Shown: positions 1 through 10,762, numbered from the stretch's first letter. The stretch is DNA of 64,000 nt from Nocardiopsis sp. CC223A (GCF_030766825.1 NZ_JASFDV010000004.1:85487-149486); one strand, 5' to 3'. The notes: generated by a model not told the origin, from the letters alone. Program-made: numbers and translations.

Positions 1-1699
1 AGAACTCCGGGGGCACCAGCGGCAGCGGGGAGCCCCGCAGTTCGGCGCCCGCGAGCCGGGGCAGGGACAGGCGGAACTGGGACCCCTGGCCGGGCATGCC
101 CCACGCCTGGAGCCAGCCGCCGTGCAGGGCGGCGTCCTCCTTGGCGATGGACAGGCCCAGTCCGGTGCCCCCCGTGGTGCGCACCCGGGCCGGGTCGGCC
201 CGCCAGAAGCGGTCGAAGCACAGGTGCTCCTCGCCCTCCTTGAGGCCGACGCCGTAGTCGCGCACGGCGACGGCGACGGCGTCGCGGTCGCCCGCGGCGG
301 TGACCACCACATCGCGGCCCTCGCTGTGCTCGATGGCGTTGACCACCAGGTTGCGCAGGATGCGGTTGATCCGCCGGGGGTCGTACTCGGCGACGCACGG
401 GTCGGCGGGCAGCCGCATGACGACCTTGATGCCGCGCTTCTCGGCGATCTGCTCGGCGTCGCCGACCGCCTTCATCACCGCGTCGCGGATGTCGGAGGGC
501 TCGGTCCCCAGGGTGGCGGCGCCGGCGTCGTGGCGGCTGATCTCCAGCAGGTCGGCGAGCAGCTCCTCGAACCTCTCCACCTGGCTCTGCAACAGCTCGA
601 CCGAGCGGCGCATGGCGGGTTCGAGCTCGTCGCGGTCGTCGAAGAGCAGGTCGCCGGCCATCTTGATGGTGGTGAGCGGGGTCCGCAGCTCGTGGGAGAC
701 GTCGGAGACGAACTGGCGCTGGAGCTTGGACAGCTCCTCCAGCTCCTGGATCTTCTCCTGGAGGGTCCCGGCCATGTCGTTGAAGGACACGGCCAGGCGG
801 GCCAGGTCGTCCTCGCCCTGGACGGCCATGCGCTCGGACAGGTCGCCCGCGGCCAGCCGCTCGGCGGACTGGGCGGCGGAGCGGACCGGCGAGACGACCT
901 GGCGGGTGACGACGTAGGCGATGAGGCCCAGGAGGATGACCAGCAGCGCCCCCACCAGGACGACGGTGCGCTGGACCAGGTCGAGGATCTCCTGCTCGTG
1001 CTGGAGCGGGAAGACGTAGTACAGCTCGTAGGCGTGGGTGAGCTCGGCGCCCACGACCAGGGCGGGCTCCTCGGTGCCCTCGGCCTCGTTCTCGATGCGC
1101 GCGTAGGTGTGGTACTGCTGGTCGCCCATCGAGTCGCCGACCTGGTCGATGAGCCGTTCCGGGACGCTCGTCTCAAGCTGCTCGTCCGGGGACTCCTCGC
1201 CCACCCAGCCGAGCTCGTCGTCCACGGACGGCAGGATGACGACCCCGTACAGGCCGGTGTCGCCGCTGCGTCCGGCGAGTTCGCTGGCGATGTTGTACAT
1301 CAGCCGGTCGCGGTCGCCGGTCTCGTTCTCCTGGATCTCGGCGAGTGCGTAGTTGAGCCCGGCGCGGTGGTCGTTGACCGCGGTGGCGATCTTGGCGTCC
1401 AGCAGGCCGCTGCGCACCTGGGAGATGAGCACGTAGCCCAGGCCGGCCATGACCAGCAGGGACAGCACCAGGGTCGTGGAGATGACGCGCAGGTGCAGGG
1501 AGCGGCGCCAGTTGGTGTGGGCGCCGCGGACCAGCGCGCGGGCCGCCCGCTGGGCGAACAGGTAGGCGCGGGTGAGTCCGGAGTCGGCGTCCCGGGCATC
1601 ACGACGGCGCCCTCCGGACTCGGATCGTCCGGAGGGCCGGGGCGGCCGCTCCCCTTCGGGGTCGGCCCCCCGCTGCTCCTCGGATGCGGGTGCGGTCAT
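1..1699 (-). CDS. mtrB: Sensor histidine kinase MtrB (3' end cut by window edge)
   Basis: Membrane sensor kinase that phosphorylates MtrA; in actinobacteria the pair controls cell-wall turnover, division and development. The frame is open for 566 codons from ATG 1699 to the window edge, so only the C-terminal end is missing. Visible order: charged N-terminus, TM segment around residues 70-92, extracytoplasmic sensor region, second TM around 245-265, HAMP, HisKA box SHELRTP with the phospho-acceptor His at about 336, N-box NLVVNAIEH near 450 and G-box GTGLGLSIAKE near 515. The start lies 16 bp after the mtrA stop, so the genes form an operon. The lipoprotein gene lpqB normally follows and would lie outside the window. 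Confidence 0.95.
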   Translation of the reverse strand, partial: MTAPASEEQRGADPEGERPPRPSGRSESGGRRRDARDADSGLTRAYLFAQRAARALVRGAHTNWRRSLHLRVISTTLVLSLLVMAGLGYVLISQVRSGLLDAKIATAVNDHRAGLNYALAEIQENETGDRDRLMYNIASELAGRSGDTGLYGVVILPSVDDELGWVGEESPDEQLETSVPERLIDQVGDSMGDQQYHTYARIENEAEGTEEPALVVGAELTHAYELYYVFPLQHEQEILDLVQRTVVLVGALLVILLGLIAYVVTRQVVSPVRSAAQSAERLAAGDLSERMAVQGEDDLARLAVSFNDMAGTLQEKIQELEELSKLQRQFVSDVSHELRTPLTTIKMAGDLLFDDRDELEPAMRRSVELLQSQVERFEELLADLLEISRHDAGAATLGTEPSDIRDAVMKAVGDAEQIAEKRGIKVVMRLPADPCVAEYDPRRINRILRNLVVNAIEHSEGRDVVVTAAGDRDAVAVAVRDYGVGLKEGEEHLCFDRFWRADPARVRTTGGTGLGLSIAKEDAALHGGWLQAWGMPGQGSQFRLSLPRLAGAELRGSPLPLVPPEF

Positions 1700-1715
1700 G
1701 AGAACTTCGTGCGGG

Positions 1716-2393
1716 TCAGGCCGTACCGGCCTTGTAGCCGACACCGCGGACGGTCACGACGACCTCGGGGTGCTCGGGGTCCTTCTCGATCTTGGCGCGC
1801 AGGCGCTGCACGTGCACGTTGACCAGGCGGGTGTCGGCGGCGTGCCGGTAGCCCCAGACCTGCTCCAGCAGGACCTCGCGGGTGAACACCTGGCGCGGCT
1901 TGCGGGCCAGGGCGACCAGCAGGTCGAACTCCAGCGGGGTGAGGCTGATCTGCTCGCCGTCGCGGCGCACGGCGTGCCCGGCGACGTCGATGGTGATGTC
2001 GCCGATCTGGAGCACCTCGGGAGCGGGCTCCTCGGTGCGGCGCAGGCGCACACGGATGCGGGCGACGAGCTCCTTGGGCTTGAACGGCTTGACGATGTAG
2101 TCGTCGGCACCCGACTCCAGGCCGAGGACGACGTCGATGGTGTCGCTCTTCGCGGTGAGCATGACGATCGGCACCCCGGACTCGGCGCGGATCTGGCGGC
2201 ACACGTCGATGCCGTCGGCGCCGGGCAGCATCAGGTCGAGGAGGACCAGGTCGGGCTTGGTCTCGCGGAAGGCTTCGAGCGCCTTGTCGCCGTCGTGGAC
2301 GAACGAGGGCTCGAAACCCTCGCCCCGCAGCACGATGCCGAGCATCTCGGCGAGGGCGAGGTCATCGTCGACAACCAGTACACGTCCCTTCAT
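1716..2393 (-). CDS. mtrA: Response regulator MtrA
   Basis: OmpR/PhoB-class response regulator of 225 aa, partner of MtrB. The receiver domain occupies about residues 1-115: acidic pair DD near residues 9-10, phospho-acceptor Asp in LVLLDLMLPGADGID near 53, and Lys in VKPFKPKEL near 102. A winged-helix DNA-binding domain follows and ends in RGVGYKAGTA. The length and the near-canonical motifs fit MtrA rather than a generic OmpR regulator, and the adjacent mtrB confirms it. On its own strand a perfect -35 hexamer TTGACA is present (plus-strand TGTCAA 2477-2482), but no TANNNT lies at 16-18 bp, so the promoter is not assigned. Confidence 0.95.
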   Translation of the reverse strand: MKGRVLVVDDDLALAEMLGIVLRGEGFEPSFVHDGDKALEAFRETKPDLVLLDLMLPGADGIDVCRQIRAESGVPIVMLTAKSDTIDVVLGLESGADDYIVKPFKPKELVARIRVRLRRTEEPAPEVLQIGDITIDVAGHAVRRDGEQISLTPLEFDLLVALARKPRQVFTREVLLEQVWGYRHAADTRLVNVHVQRLRAKIEKDPEHPEVVVTVRGVGYKAGTA

Positions 2394-2842
2394 CGGTGTG
2401 TCCGGCGCCGGGCGTCGGTCCCACCCTGTGGGGCGGAGTTCGCGGCGCCTACTCCTCTCTCGTCGAAGAACACGAATGTCAACGTCGTCGGTGCGGTCTC
2501 GGGTGCGCCGTCACCGACCGACGCGGGGAACCGTCATTCCCCCCACTCTGCCATCTCCTGGAGCGGTGGGAAGTGCGGTCGATGTCTTTGGGGCCTTCAG
2601 GGACCGTTTTCGGCCACTTCGGACGTCCTCCCTGGCCGGGAGGCTGATAGCGCCCTTGATAACGCCCGACCGGTTGGTAACAGAAAGCATACAAAAGGAA
2701 TGAAGTGCGTCGGTTGCCCGTGAAGGCGCCCGGACCGTGCCCGACTTCGGGGGAACCGGCCGGTAGGTTGTTCTCCGAGACGTGAATGCGGAACCCGGTC
2801 CGCTTACGCAGAGTAACCGAACCTCACGGAGGGCGGGGGCAG
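2394..2842. promoter_or_regulatory. Divergent intergenic region mtrA / membrane-protein operon
   Basis: This 449-bp gap separates mtrA from the five-gene operon and must hold promoters for both. It contains an A+T-richer stretch at 2656-2704. A plus-strand candidate there is TTGATA (2656-2661), 16 bp, TAACAG (2678-2683). GTAAC pentamers occur at 2677-2681 and 2813-2817; such motifs occur in some MtrA/GlnR-type sites, but no well-spaced repeat is visible. The ribosome-binding site for the rightward operon (GGAGGG, 2829-2834) decides its ATG at 2843. No other gene is supported here. Confidence 0.4.
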
Positions 2843-4474
2843 ATGACCCAGGAGGACGACCACCGGAACCCCTCGGGGGAGACCCCGCAGGCACCCGCCG
2901 ACGGTGGATCGCCCGTACCCGGCACCCAGGAGGGGGCCGGGAACGCGGAGTCCTGGTCCCCGCCGGGGCAGGGGGCCGACACCCCCGGAACGCCGGACGC
3001 GCAGGGTCCCGCGGATCCGCGGTACCCGTCCTTCGCGCCGCCCGCGGGCGGCGCCCCCGCGGAGGGCACGCCCGCCGGGTTCGCCGCACCGGGCTCACAG
3101 GAGCCCGCGGGACAGACACCCCACGCCCCCGGGTACGGACCGCAGGGCGGCCACGGACAGCCCGGGTACGGCCAGGCCCCGGCACAGGGGTTCGCCGCAC
3201 CGGGCTCACAGGAGCCCGCGGGACAGACACCCCACGCCCCCGGCTACGGACCGCAGGGCGGCCACGGACAGCCCGGGTACGGCCAACCCGGGTACGGCCA
3301 GGCCCCGGAACAGGGGTTCGCCGCACCCGGGTACGGCCCGCAGCCCGGGCACGGCCAGTGGACCGGTCCCCACACCGGACCGCAGACCGGGCCGTGGCAG
3401 GCGGCCCCCGGGCAGTACCCGCCGGGCCCGGGGTACGGCCAGGCCCGGCCGCAGGCGCCCAAACCCGGTGTGGTGGCGCTGCGCCCGATGACCCTCGGGG
3501 ACATCCTCAACGGCGCGTTCACGCTCATCCGCCGCAACCCCAAGACCATGGTCGGCCTGTCGCTGATCATCATGGCGGTCTCCAGCATCGTCACCTCCAT
3601 CGGTTTCAGCGGCTACATGACCGACTACGGGACGTTCATGGACCAGGCCATGAACGACCCGATGTCCGTCGATCCGAACGACCCGGTGCCCTTCAGCCTC
3701 TGGTCGATCCTCACGCTGTACGGCGGCGCCTTCGTCAACTACGCCGGAGTCGTCTTCCTCACCGGCCTGCTCACCACGGCGGTCGGCATGGCCGTGCTCG
3801 GCCGCAGGCTGTCCCCCGGCCAGACCTGGGCCGCCTTCCGGGGACGTCTGGGGCCCGCCGTGGGCGTGGCCGTGCTCCAGCTGCTCATCGGGCTCGGCCT
3901 GACCACGATCGTCGTGGTCCTCGTCATCGCGGGTGTGTTCGCGGGCGCGACCCTGGCCTTCGCCGGGAGCGAGGGGGCGGGCATCACCGTCATGATCGTC
4001 TCCGTGGTGGTCGGGCTGATCGGCGGCGCCGCCCTGTCCGCCTGGATCCTGATCCGGATCTACTTCGCGATGCCCATCGTGGTCCTGGAGCGCGTCGGCG
4101 TCGGGGAGGCCCTGACCCGCTCCTGGAAACTGACCCAGGGGAGCTGGTGGCGGGTCTTCGGCATCGTCCTGCTGTCGGCCATCCTCATCGGCTTCGTGAC
4201 CAACCTGCTGAGCATGCCGTTCAGCATCGCCGCGGTCGTGCCCGCGTTGGTCGCGCCCGGGGCCCTGTGGGCCACGGTCGCATCGGGGGCCATCATCTAC
4301 CTGGGCAACGTCCTGGTCTACTCCGTGTCCACCCCCTTCACCGTCGGTGTGACCACCCTCCTCTACGTCGACCTGCGGATGCGGCGCGAGGGCCTGGACC
4401 TGAGGCTGCACACCGCCGCCCTGTCCGGCCAGGAGGTCGGTCCGGAGATCTACCTGCCGGAGCAGCGGGCGTGA
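2843..4474 (+). CDS. Pro/Gly/Gln-rich multi-pass membrane protein
   Basis: Membrane protein of 543 aa of unknown function. Residues 1 to about 210 are Pro/Gly/Gln/Tyr-rich and cytosolic-looking, and include an in-frame tandem repeat. From about residue 210 (MTLGDILNGAFTLIRRNPKTM) it has six to seven hydrophobic segments and a motif (ALTRSWKLTQGSWWRVFGI) seen in actinobacterial glycerophosphoryl diester phosphodiesterase-type membrane domains, but there is no catalytic GDPD domain. An upstream ATG at 2786 is in frame, but the RBS GGAGGGCGG favours 2843. It is the first gene of a translationally coupled operon: its stop overlaps the next start (GTGA). From the organisation, it probably belongs to an envelope complex with the DUF4129/DUF4350 proteins. 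Confidence 0.85.
   Translation: MTQEDDHRNPSGETPQAPADGGSPVPGTQEGAGNAESWSPPGQGADTPGTPDAQGPADPRYPSFAPPAGGAPAEGTPAGFAAPGSQEPAGQTPHAPGYGPQGGHGQPGYGQAPAQGFAAPGSQEPAGQTPHAPGYGPQGGHGQPGYGQPGYGQAPEQGFAAPGYGPQPGHGQWTGPHTGPQTGPWQAAPGQYPPGPGYGQARPQAPKPGVVALRPMTLGDILNGAFTLIRRNPKTMVGLSLIIMAVSSIVTSIGFSGYMTDYGTFMDQAMNDPMSVDPNDPVPFSLWSILTLYGGAFVNYAGVVFLTGLLTTAVGMAVLGRRLSPGQTWAAFRGRLGPAVGVAVLQLLIGLGLTTIVVVLVIAGVFAGATLAFAGSEGAGITVMIVSVVVGLIGGAALSAWILIRIYFAMPIVVLERVGVGEALTRSWKLTQGSWWRVFGIVLLSAILIGFVTNLLSMPFSIAAVVPALVAPGALWATVASGAIIYLGNVLVYSVSTPFTVGVTTLLYVDLRMRREGLDLRLHTAALSGQEVGPEIYLPEQRA
3077..3298 (+). repeat. In-frame 111-bp tandem duplication in low-complexity region
   Basis: Two consecutive copies (3077-3187 and 3188-3298) begin with GGGTTCGCCGCACCGGGC. 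About the first 98 bp match with a single silent change (GGG/GGC). Near the end copy 2 has an extra short CCCGGGTACGGCCA unit. The repeat is in frame (37 codons) and lengthens the Pro/Gly/Gln-rich N-terminus of the membrane protein. Confidence 0.95.
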
Positions 4475-5094
4475 CGGCGCCGTTCGCGGCCGTCCTGGAG
4501 GTCACCGGGGACGAGGGGCGCCGCCGCGCCGTCGAGGAGCTGAGCGACCCGGTGTACGGGGGGCAGGAACCGTCCCTGCTGGACCGCGTCCTGGAATGGT
4601 TCCTCGGCCTGGAGGTCCCCGTCCCGGGAGGCGGCGGCGGGTGGGTCACCGTGGTCGTGCTCGTGGTGATCGCGCTGCTGGTGCTCTGGCTGGTCCTGTG
4701 GCTGCGCCCCTCCCGGACCCGTCGCGCCGGGGGCGCCGTCCACCGGACCGCGCCCCGGTCGGCGGCCGACCACCGCGCGGCCGCCCGGGCCCATGAGGAG
4801 GCCGGGGAGTACACGGCCGCGGTCACCGAGCGGATGCGCGCGATCAGCGTCGACCTGGAGGACCGCACGATCATCTCGCCGCGCGCCGGGCGCACCGCCA
4901 CCGAGCTGGCCGCCGAGGCCGCGAAGGCGCTGCCCGGCGAGGCCGGGGGGCTGCGCGAGGGCGCCCGCCTGTTCAACGACGTCGTCTACGGCGACCGCCC
5001 GGCGACCGCCGACACCGCCCGGACGCTGCGCGAGCTCGACGAGCGCCTGCGCGCGGCCCGCCCGGCCCTGGCCCCCGAGGAGGCGCACGGATGA
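4471..5094 (+). CDS. DUF4129 domain-containing membrane protein
   Basis: Protein of 207 aa starting at GTG 4471, inside the GTGA overlap with the previous stop. A single TM segment lies at about residues 57-77 (VTVVVLVVIALLVLWLVLWL). After it comes a cytoplasmic DUF4129 helical domain with the typical pattern AAARAHEEAGEYTAAVTERMRAI, RAGRTATELAAEAA and ARLFNDVVYG. In other bacteria DUF4129 is often fused to transglutaminase-like proteins and lies beside MoxR and DUF58 genes; here it is stand-alone. Its biochemical role is unknown. The stop overlaps the next ATG (ATGA). Confidence 0.9.
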   Translation: MTAPFAAVLEVTGDEGRRRAVEELSDPVYGGQEPSLLDRVLEWFLGLEVPVPGGGGGWVTVVVLVVIALLVLWLVLWLRPSRTRRAGGAVHRTAPRSAADHRAAARAHEEAGEYTAAVTERMRAISVDLEDRTIISPRAGRTATELAAEAAKALPGEAGGLREGARLFNDVVYGDRPATADTARTLRELDERLRAARPALAPEEAHG

Positions 5095-6290
5095 CCGTCC
5101 ACTCCCCCGAGGCCCCCGCCGTCCCGGCACCCGCCGACGCACCCCCGGAATCGGCCGTCCGCCGCCTCTGGCGGGCCGCCCGCTTCCCCGCGGTCCTGGC
5201 CGCCGCACTCATCGTGGTGTCCGTGCTGATGTCGTTGGGCGACGAGCAGTTCCCCACCGGCCACCTGGAGCCCGGCAGTGTCTCACCGGACGGCACTCGC
5301 GCCCTGGTGAACGTGCTGAGCGAGGACCGGGAGGTCGAGGTGGTCCGCTCCTCCGGGGACGCCGCCGCCGCGGTCGGCGCCGCCGACGACGCGGTCCTGG
5401 TCGTGTTCCTGGACCACCGGCTGCTGCCCGAGGAGCTGGACCGGCTGGCCGCCCTGGACGTGGACACCGTCCTGGTGCGCCCCTCGGTGCGATCGCTGTC
5501 GGCGTTCGCCCCCGGGGTCGAGATGACCGGCCGCGAACTGCCCCGCGACATCCTGGAGCGGCCCCTGGAGCCGCACTGCGACCTGCCCGCCGCCGCGTCC
5601 GCTGGCCCCGCCTACGTGCACGGCGAGCTGTACACCGCCGACCCGGGGGTCGACGCCGTGGGCTGCTACCCGGCCGGTGCGGGCGACGCCCTGGTCCAGG
5701 TGTCCGAGGACGGCACGACCACCACCGTGCTGGGCAACGGGGGTCCGTGGGCCAACCGGCTCCTGGACCGGGGCGGCGACGCCGCCCTGGCGCTCAACCT
5801 GCTGGACGCCGGGACCGTGGTGTGGCTGCGCCCCGACCCGCCCCGGCAGGAGGGCACGGCGTCCCTGACCGAGCTGCTGCCCGCCGGGGTGCGCTGGTCG
5901 CTGCTGCCGCTGGCGGTGGGCCTGGTGCTGCTCGTGGTCTGGCAGGGCCGCCGCATGGGCGCGCTCGTGCCCGAGTCGCTGCCGGTGGTGGTGCGCGCCT
6001 CGGAGACCACCGAGGGGCGGGCCGGGCTGTACCGTTCGCGCACGGCCCGCGACCGGGTGACCGGCGCGCTGCGCACAGGCTTCCTGGAGCGGCACACCGC
6101 CCGGCTGGGGCTGGGGCCCGACGCCCCGCCCGACGCGGTGGTCGCGGCGGTCGCCGAACGCACCGGGGACGACCCGCAGGCCGTACGCGAGCTGCTGTAC
6201 CCGCCGGGCCCGGACCCGTACGCCGCCGACGACGAGGGCCTGCTGCGGCTGGCCGCCGAGCTGGACGAGCGGTCCCGGAGACTGCGGTGA
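5091..6290 (+). CDS. DUF4350 domain-containing membrane protein
   Basis: Protein of 399 aa with an N-terminal TM at about residues 33-49 and a second at about 267-285 (LLPLAVGLVLLVVWQGRRMG). Between them is an extracytoplasmic DUF4350 domain that resembles a GATase-like fold: DGTRALVNVLSEDREVEVV, then VLVVFLDHRLLPEELDRLAA. A cytoplasmic tail follows. It starts at the ATGA overlap with the DUF4129 gene. DUF4350 proteins accompany MoxR/DUF58 in actinobacteria, and their function is not established. The arrangement suggests a substrate- or partner-sensing subunit of a MoxR-linked envelope assembly; that is inference. Confidence 0.88.
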   Translation: MTVHSPEAPAVPAPADAPPESAVRRLWRAARFPAVLAAALIVVSVLMSLGDEQFPTGHLEPGSVSPDGTRALVNVLSEDREVEVVRSSGDAAAAVGAADDAVLVVFLDHRLLPEELDRLAALDVDTVLVRPSVRSLSAFAPGVEMTGRELPRDILERPLEPHCDLPAAASAGPAYVHGELYTADPGVDAVGCYPAGAGDALVQVSEDGTTTTVLGNGGPWANRLLDRGGDAALALNLLDAGTVVWLRPDPPRQEGTASLTELLPAGVRWSLLPLAVGLVLLVVWQGRRMGALVPESLPVVVRASETTEGRAGLYRSRTARDRVTGALRTGFLERHTARLGLGPDAPPDAVVAAVAERTGDDPQAVRELLYPPGPDPYAADDEGLLRLAAELDERSRRLR

Positions 6291-6336
6291 CCGGACCGAC
6301 GGAGAATTCCGACAGAGCGAGAGAGGTGGACGGCAC

Positions 6337-7319
<983 letters not shown>

Positions 7320-7320
<1 letters not shown>

Positions 7321-8621
7321 TGGTGGTCACCGGCCGGGCGGTCCTGCTCGCGGGGGTGCTGACGGTCGCCGTGGCGTTCTCCGGTTCCCTGGGCCCGTGG
7401 GCGGCCGCGGTCGCCGCCGCCGTCCTGGTGGTGCTGGTCGTCCTCGACGTCCTGCTGGCGGCGAGCCCCCGGGCGCTGCGGCTGTCCCGGGCGGGCGACA
7501 CGTCGCTGCGGCTGGGCGACACCGCCGCCGTGGAGGTCACCGTCGCCAACCCGACGCGGCGCGGCCTGCGCGGGACCGTGCGCGACGCGTGGCCGCCGAG
7601 CGCGAACGTCGAACCGGGGGTGCAGCCGCTGCGGGTGGACGCGGGCGAGCGGCGCCGGGTGGGCACGACGCTCACCCCGACCCGGCGGGGCGACGCCCGC
7701 GCCGCCGGGGTGACCGTGCGCAGCCTGGGCCCGCTGCGGCTGGCCGGGCGGCAGCGCACCCTGCCGGCGCCGTGGACGGTACGGGTGCTGCCGCCGTTCC
7801 ACAGCCGCCGCCACCTGCCCGGGAAGCTGTCGCGGCTGCGGGAGCTGGAGGGGCAGCACACGGCGATGGTGCGCGGCCAGGGCAGCGAGTTCGACTCGCT
7901 GCGCGACTACGTGCCCGGTGACGACGTGCGGTCCATCGACTGGCGGGCCAGCGCCCGCAACGACGGGGTGGTCGTGCGCACCTGGCGCCCCGAGCGGGAC
8001 CGGCGCATCCTCATCGTGCTGGACACCGGGCGCACCTCCGCGGGCCGGGTGGGCGACACCCCCCGCCTGGACCACTCCATGGACGCGGCGCTGCTGCTGG
8101 CCGCGCTGGCGGGCAAGGCGGGCGACCGGGTGGACTTCCTGGCCTACGACCGCCGGCTGCGGGCGCAGGTCAAGGCGGCCGGCAAGGGCAGCCAGGTGCA
8201 CCGGATCGTGGAGGCGATGGCCCCGCTGGAGGCGGAGCTGCTGGAGTCCGACCCGGCGGGCATGGCGAGCGCGATCCTGACCGCCCAGGGCCGGACGCGC
8301 TCCCTGGTGGTGCTGCTCACCGACCTCAACGCGGCGTCGCTGGAGGAGGGGCTGCTGCCCCGGGTGCCGGCGCTGACCGCCCGGCACCTGCTGCTGGTCG
8401 CGGCCGTGCAGGACCCGGCGGTGGCGGCGATGGCGGCCGGGCGCGACGACTCCGCGGCCGTGTACCGGGCGGCCGCCGCCGAGCGCACCCTGGCCGAGCG
8501 GCGCCGGGTGACGGCGGAGCTGCGCCGGGTCGGAGTGGAGGTCGTGGACGCCGAACCCGAGCACATCGCGCCAGCGCTGGCCGACGCCTACATCAACCTC
8601 AAGGCCCAGGGCCGCCTGTAG
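7320..8621 (+). CDS. DUF58 domain-containing protein
   Basis: Protein of 433 aa. Two N-terminal TM segments lie within about residues 5-50, then a periplasmic-type beta region, then the DUF58 signature GSEFDSLRDYVPGDDVRSID followed by WRASARN. After that comes a VWA-like portion with ILIVLDTGRTSAG (a MIDAS-type DxGxxS variant) and LVVLLTDL. DUF58 proteins are the standard partners of MoxR ATPases. The start ATG 7320 overlaps the moxR stop. This is the last gene of the operon, followed by a strong hairpin at 8637-8666. Confidence 0.92.
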
Positions 8622-8636
8622 CGGAACGACGCGGGG

Positions 8637-8666
8637 GGCGGGGTGGCCGGTTCCGGCCACCCCGCC
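8637..8666 (+). terminator. Terminator of the MoxR/DUF58 operon
   Basis: Perfect 14-bp inverted repeat (GGCGGGGTGGCCGG / CCGGCCACCCCGCC) with a 2-nt loop, 15 bp after the DUF58 stop and followed by CTTT. This is typical of GC-rich actinobacterial terminators. Confidence 0.8.
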
Positions 8667-8740
8667 CTTTCCCGTGCTCACCGTGTCCGGGCACGTGCGG
8701 TCCGCCCGTGGGCGGTGGGGCGCTCGGGCAGTATGTGGGC

Positions 8741-10762
8741 ATGGACTCTTCCCCCGGAACCCATGCCAACACGGTGAGCGGCGACGTGTACGGGCGGCTG
8801 CTCCAGGCGCGCGACATCCACAGCGTCACCATCAACGCCGGGGAGCGGCCCGCTCCCCCGCCCGGGGCGGACGTGGTGCTGGACCCGCCGCGCCCCGCGA
8901 CCGCGGTGCGCGGGCGGGAGGAGCTGGTCGGGGCCCTGCTGGCGGAGATGCGCGCCGGGGCGGCGGTGCCGCACGTGCTGACCGGGCCCGGCGGGTTCGG
9001 CAAGACCACGGTGGCGGCGGAGCTGGCCGTGCGGGCGCGGGCCGAGGGGCGCACGGTGTTCTGGGTGCGGCCGGACAGCGTCGCGGCGAGCATGATCGAG
9101 GTCGCCGTGGAACTGGGCGGGTCGCGGCGGGAGGCCGAGGAGGTGCGGACCACCCGGCACCTGGCGATGCGGTGGGTGTGGCGGCACCTGGACGGCGCGC
9201 CGCGGCCGTGGCTGCTGGTCATCGACAACGCCGACCGCCCCGAGGAGCTGGACCCCGGGAACCGGCCCGGCGACCAGCTGGGGTGGATGCGGGCCAGCCC
9301 GGGCGGGTTCGTGGTGGTGACGACGCGGGTGGACGACCCCGCACAGTGGGCGCCGGCCCGGATCCACCGGGTGGAGGCGTTGGAGTCGGGTGCCGCGGTG
9401 TCGGCGCTGACCGACCACGCGGCGCTGGAGGGGACGGCCGGGGCCGGGGAGCTGGCGGAACGGTTGGGCCGGGTGCCGCTGGCACTGTCGCTGGCCGGGC
9501 GCATCCTGGCCACGCACCGGGTGCTGTTCCCGGACGCCCGCGCACTGCTGGCGCACCTGGAGGAGGGCGTGGACCGGCTGGACGAGCTGGCGGCGCCGTT
9601 CGTGACCGGCCCCGACGCGGACCGGAGGCTGCTGTCGGGGGTGTGGGACCTGTCGTTGCGATTGGTGGCGGAGCGGGAGCCGTACGCGGAGCCGCTGTCG
9701 CAGGTGTTGGCGGTGTTGGGCCCGAACGCGGTACCGGTGCCGCTGCGGCGGCTGCCGGTGGCGGTGCTGGCGGCCGGACCGCTGGAGGGACTGGACGTGG
9801 TGGGGCTGGCCCGTGCCGTCAACGCGCTGCTCGTGCACGGGCTGGTCACCCTGGGCGAGCACGGCGGGGAGACCGCGCTGCGGATGCACCCGCTGGTGGC
9901 CGAGACCATCCGGGCCGGGATCGCGGACGGGGCCGTCGCGGACATCGCGCTCGGCCTGCTGGAGCACCAGGGCGGGCACGACCTCTCCCTGGAGTCGGCC
10001 GCCTTCCATGAGCTGTGGGACGTCCTGGTCCGGCTCCACGGCCCGGAGCACCCCGCCGCCCTCGTCGCGCTCGCCCACGGTCTGCGGATGCACATGCGCC
10101 TGAACCCCGGTGACGAAGCGGTTCCGCCCCTGGAGGAGCTGGCCCGGCAGGCGGCCGGCTTGCTCGGCGCCACCCACCCCGACACCCTGCTCATCCGGCA
10201 CTTCCATGGCGACGCCCTGCGGGCCGCGCAGCGCATCGAGGACGCGGAAGAGGTCTACCGGTCCGTGCTCGGGGACCGCGAGGCCGTACTCGGTCCCCGC
10301 CATCCCGCGACCCTGAGCACCCGCCACCAGGTGGCGCTCCAGGTCCTCCTCCGCGGCGACCGGGACACTGCCGAGCGCGAGTTCCTCGCCGTGTGGGAGG
10401 CATACGCGGGCGACGAGACCGATCGGACCGCCATCACCGCGTTGGAGAACCTGTCGTACATCCGCATGCTGCGGGGTGACTTCGACGCCGCGGAGCAGGG
10501 GTTCGCCCGGGTGCGCGCCGCCAGGGCGGGAACCCTCGGGGAAAGGCACCCGCACACCATCGACGCCGACTACTACCTCGCCCGCAACGCCGCCGAACGC
10601 GGCGATCACGCACGGGCGGCGGCCCTGTTCGACGCGGTCGCCGCCGCACGGGCCGGGATCATGGGAGGAGAACACCCCCAGACACTGCTCGCGAAGGAGC
10701 ACGCGGCGAGAGCACGAGAAACGGTCAACAACAGGCGGGGCGGTCGCACACGGTCGGAATGA
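8741..10762 (+). CDS. STAND/NB-ARC-type NTPase with C-terminal TPRs
   Basis: Regulatory or defence-type protein of 673 aa. Residues 1-32 (HANTVSGDVYGRLLQARDIH) form the short beta-type motif often placed before actinobacterial STAND ATPases. The P-loop is GPGGFGKT at 82-89 and Walker B is WLLVIDNAD at about 157-165, followed by a winged-helix region. From about residue 440 there are kinesin-light-chain-like TPRs with GPxHPxTL signatures repeated about every 42 residues. ATG 8741 was preferred to the in-frame upstream codon at 8708 because it puts the motif at the N-terminus; CAGTAT lies 6 nt before it. The gene sits between DUF58 and SpoIIM genes that are usually adjacent, so it is probably acquired. 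Effector and trigger are unknown. Confidence 0.82.
   Translation: MDSSPGTHANTVSGDVYGRLLQARDIHSVTINAGERPAPPPGADVVLDPPRPATAVRGREELVGALLAEMRAGAAVPHVLTGPGGFGKTTVAAELAVRARAEGRTVFWVRPDSVAASMIEVAVELGGSRREAEEVRTTRHLAMRWVWRHLDGAPRPWLLVIDNADRPEELDPGNRPGDQLGWMRASPGGFVVVTTRVDDPAQWAPARIHRVEALESGAAVSALTDHAALEGTAGAGELAERLGRVPLALSLAGRILATHRVLFPDARALLAHLEEGVDRLDELAAPFVTGPDADRRLLSGVWDLSLRLVAEREPYAEPLSQVLAVLGPNAVPVPLRRLPVAVLAAGPLEGLDVVGLARAVNALLVHGLVTLGEHGGETALRMHPLVAETIRAGIADGAVADIALGLLEHQGGHDLSLESAAFHELWDVLVRLHGPEHPAALVALAHGLRMHMRLNPGDEAVPPLEELARQAAGLLGATHPDTLLIRHFHGDALRAAQRIEDAEEVYRSVLGDREAVLGPRHPATLSTRHQVALQVLLRGDRDTAEREFLAVWEAYAGDETDRTAITALENLSYIRMLRGDFDAAEQGFARVRAARAGTLGERHPHTIDADYYLARNAAERGDHARAAALFDAVAAARAGIMGGEHPQTLLAKEHAARARETVNNRRGGRTRSE

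Noticed and set aside
2656..2817. MtrA-binding sites from GTAAC pentamers at 2677 and 2813
   Set aside because: The pentamers are not arranged as a properly spaced direct repeat, and I am not certain enough of the consensus to call a site.
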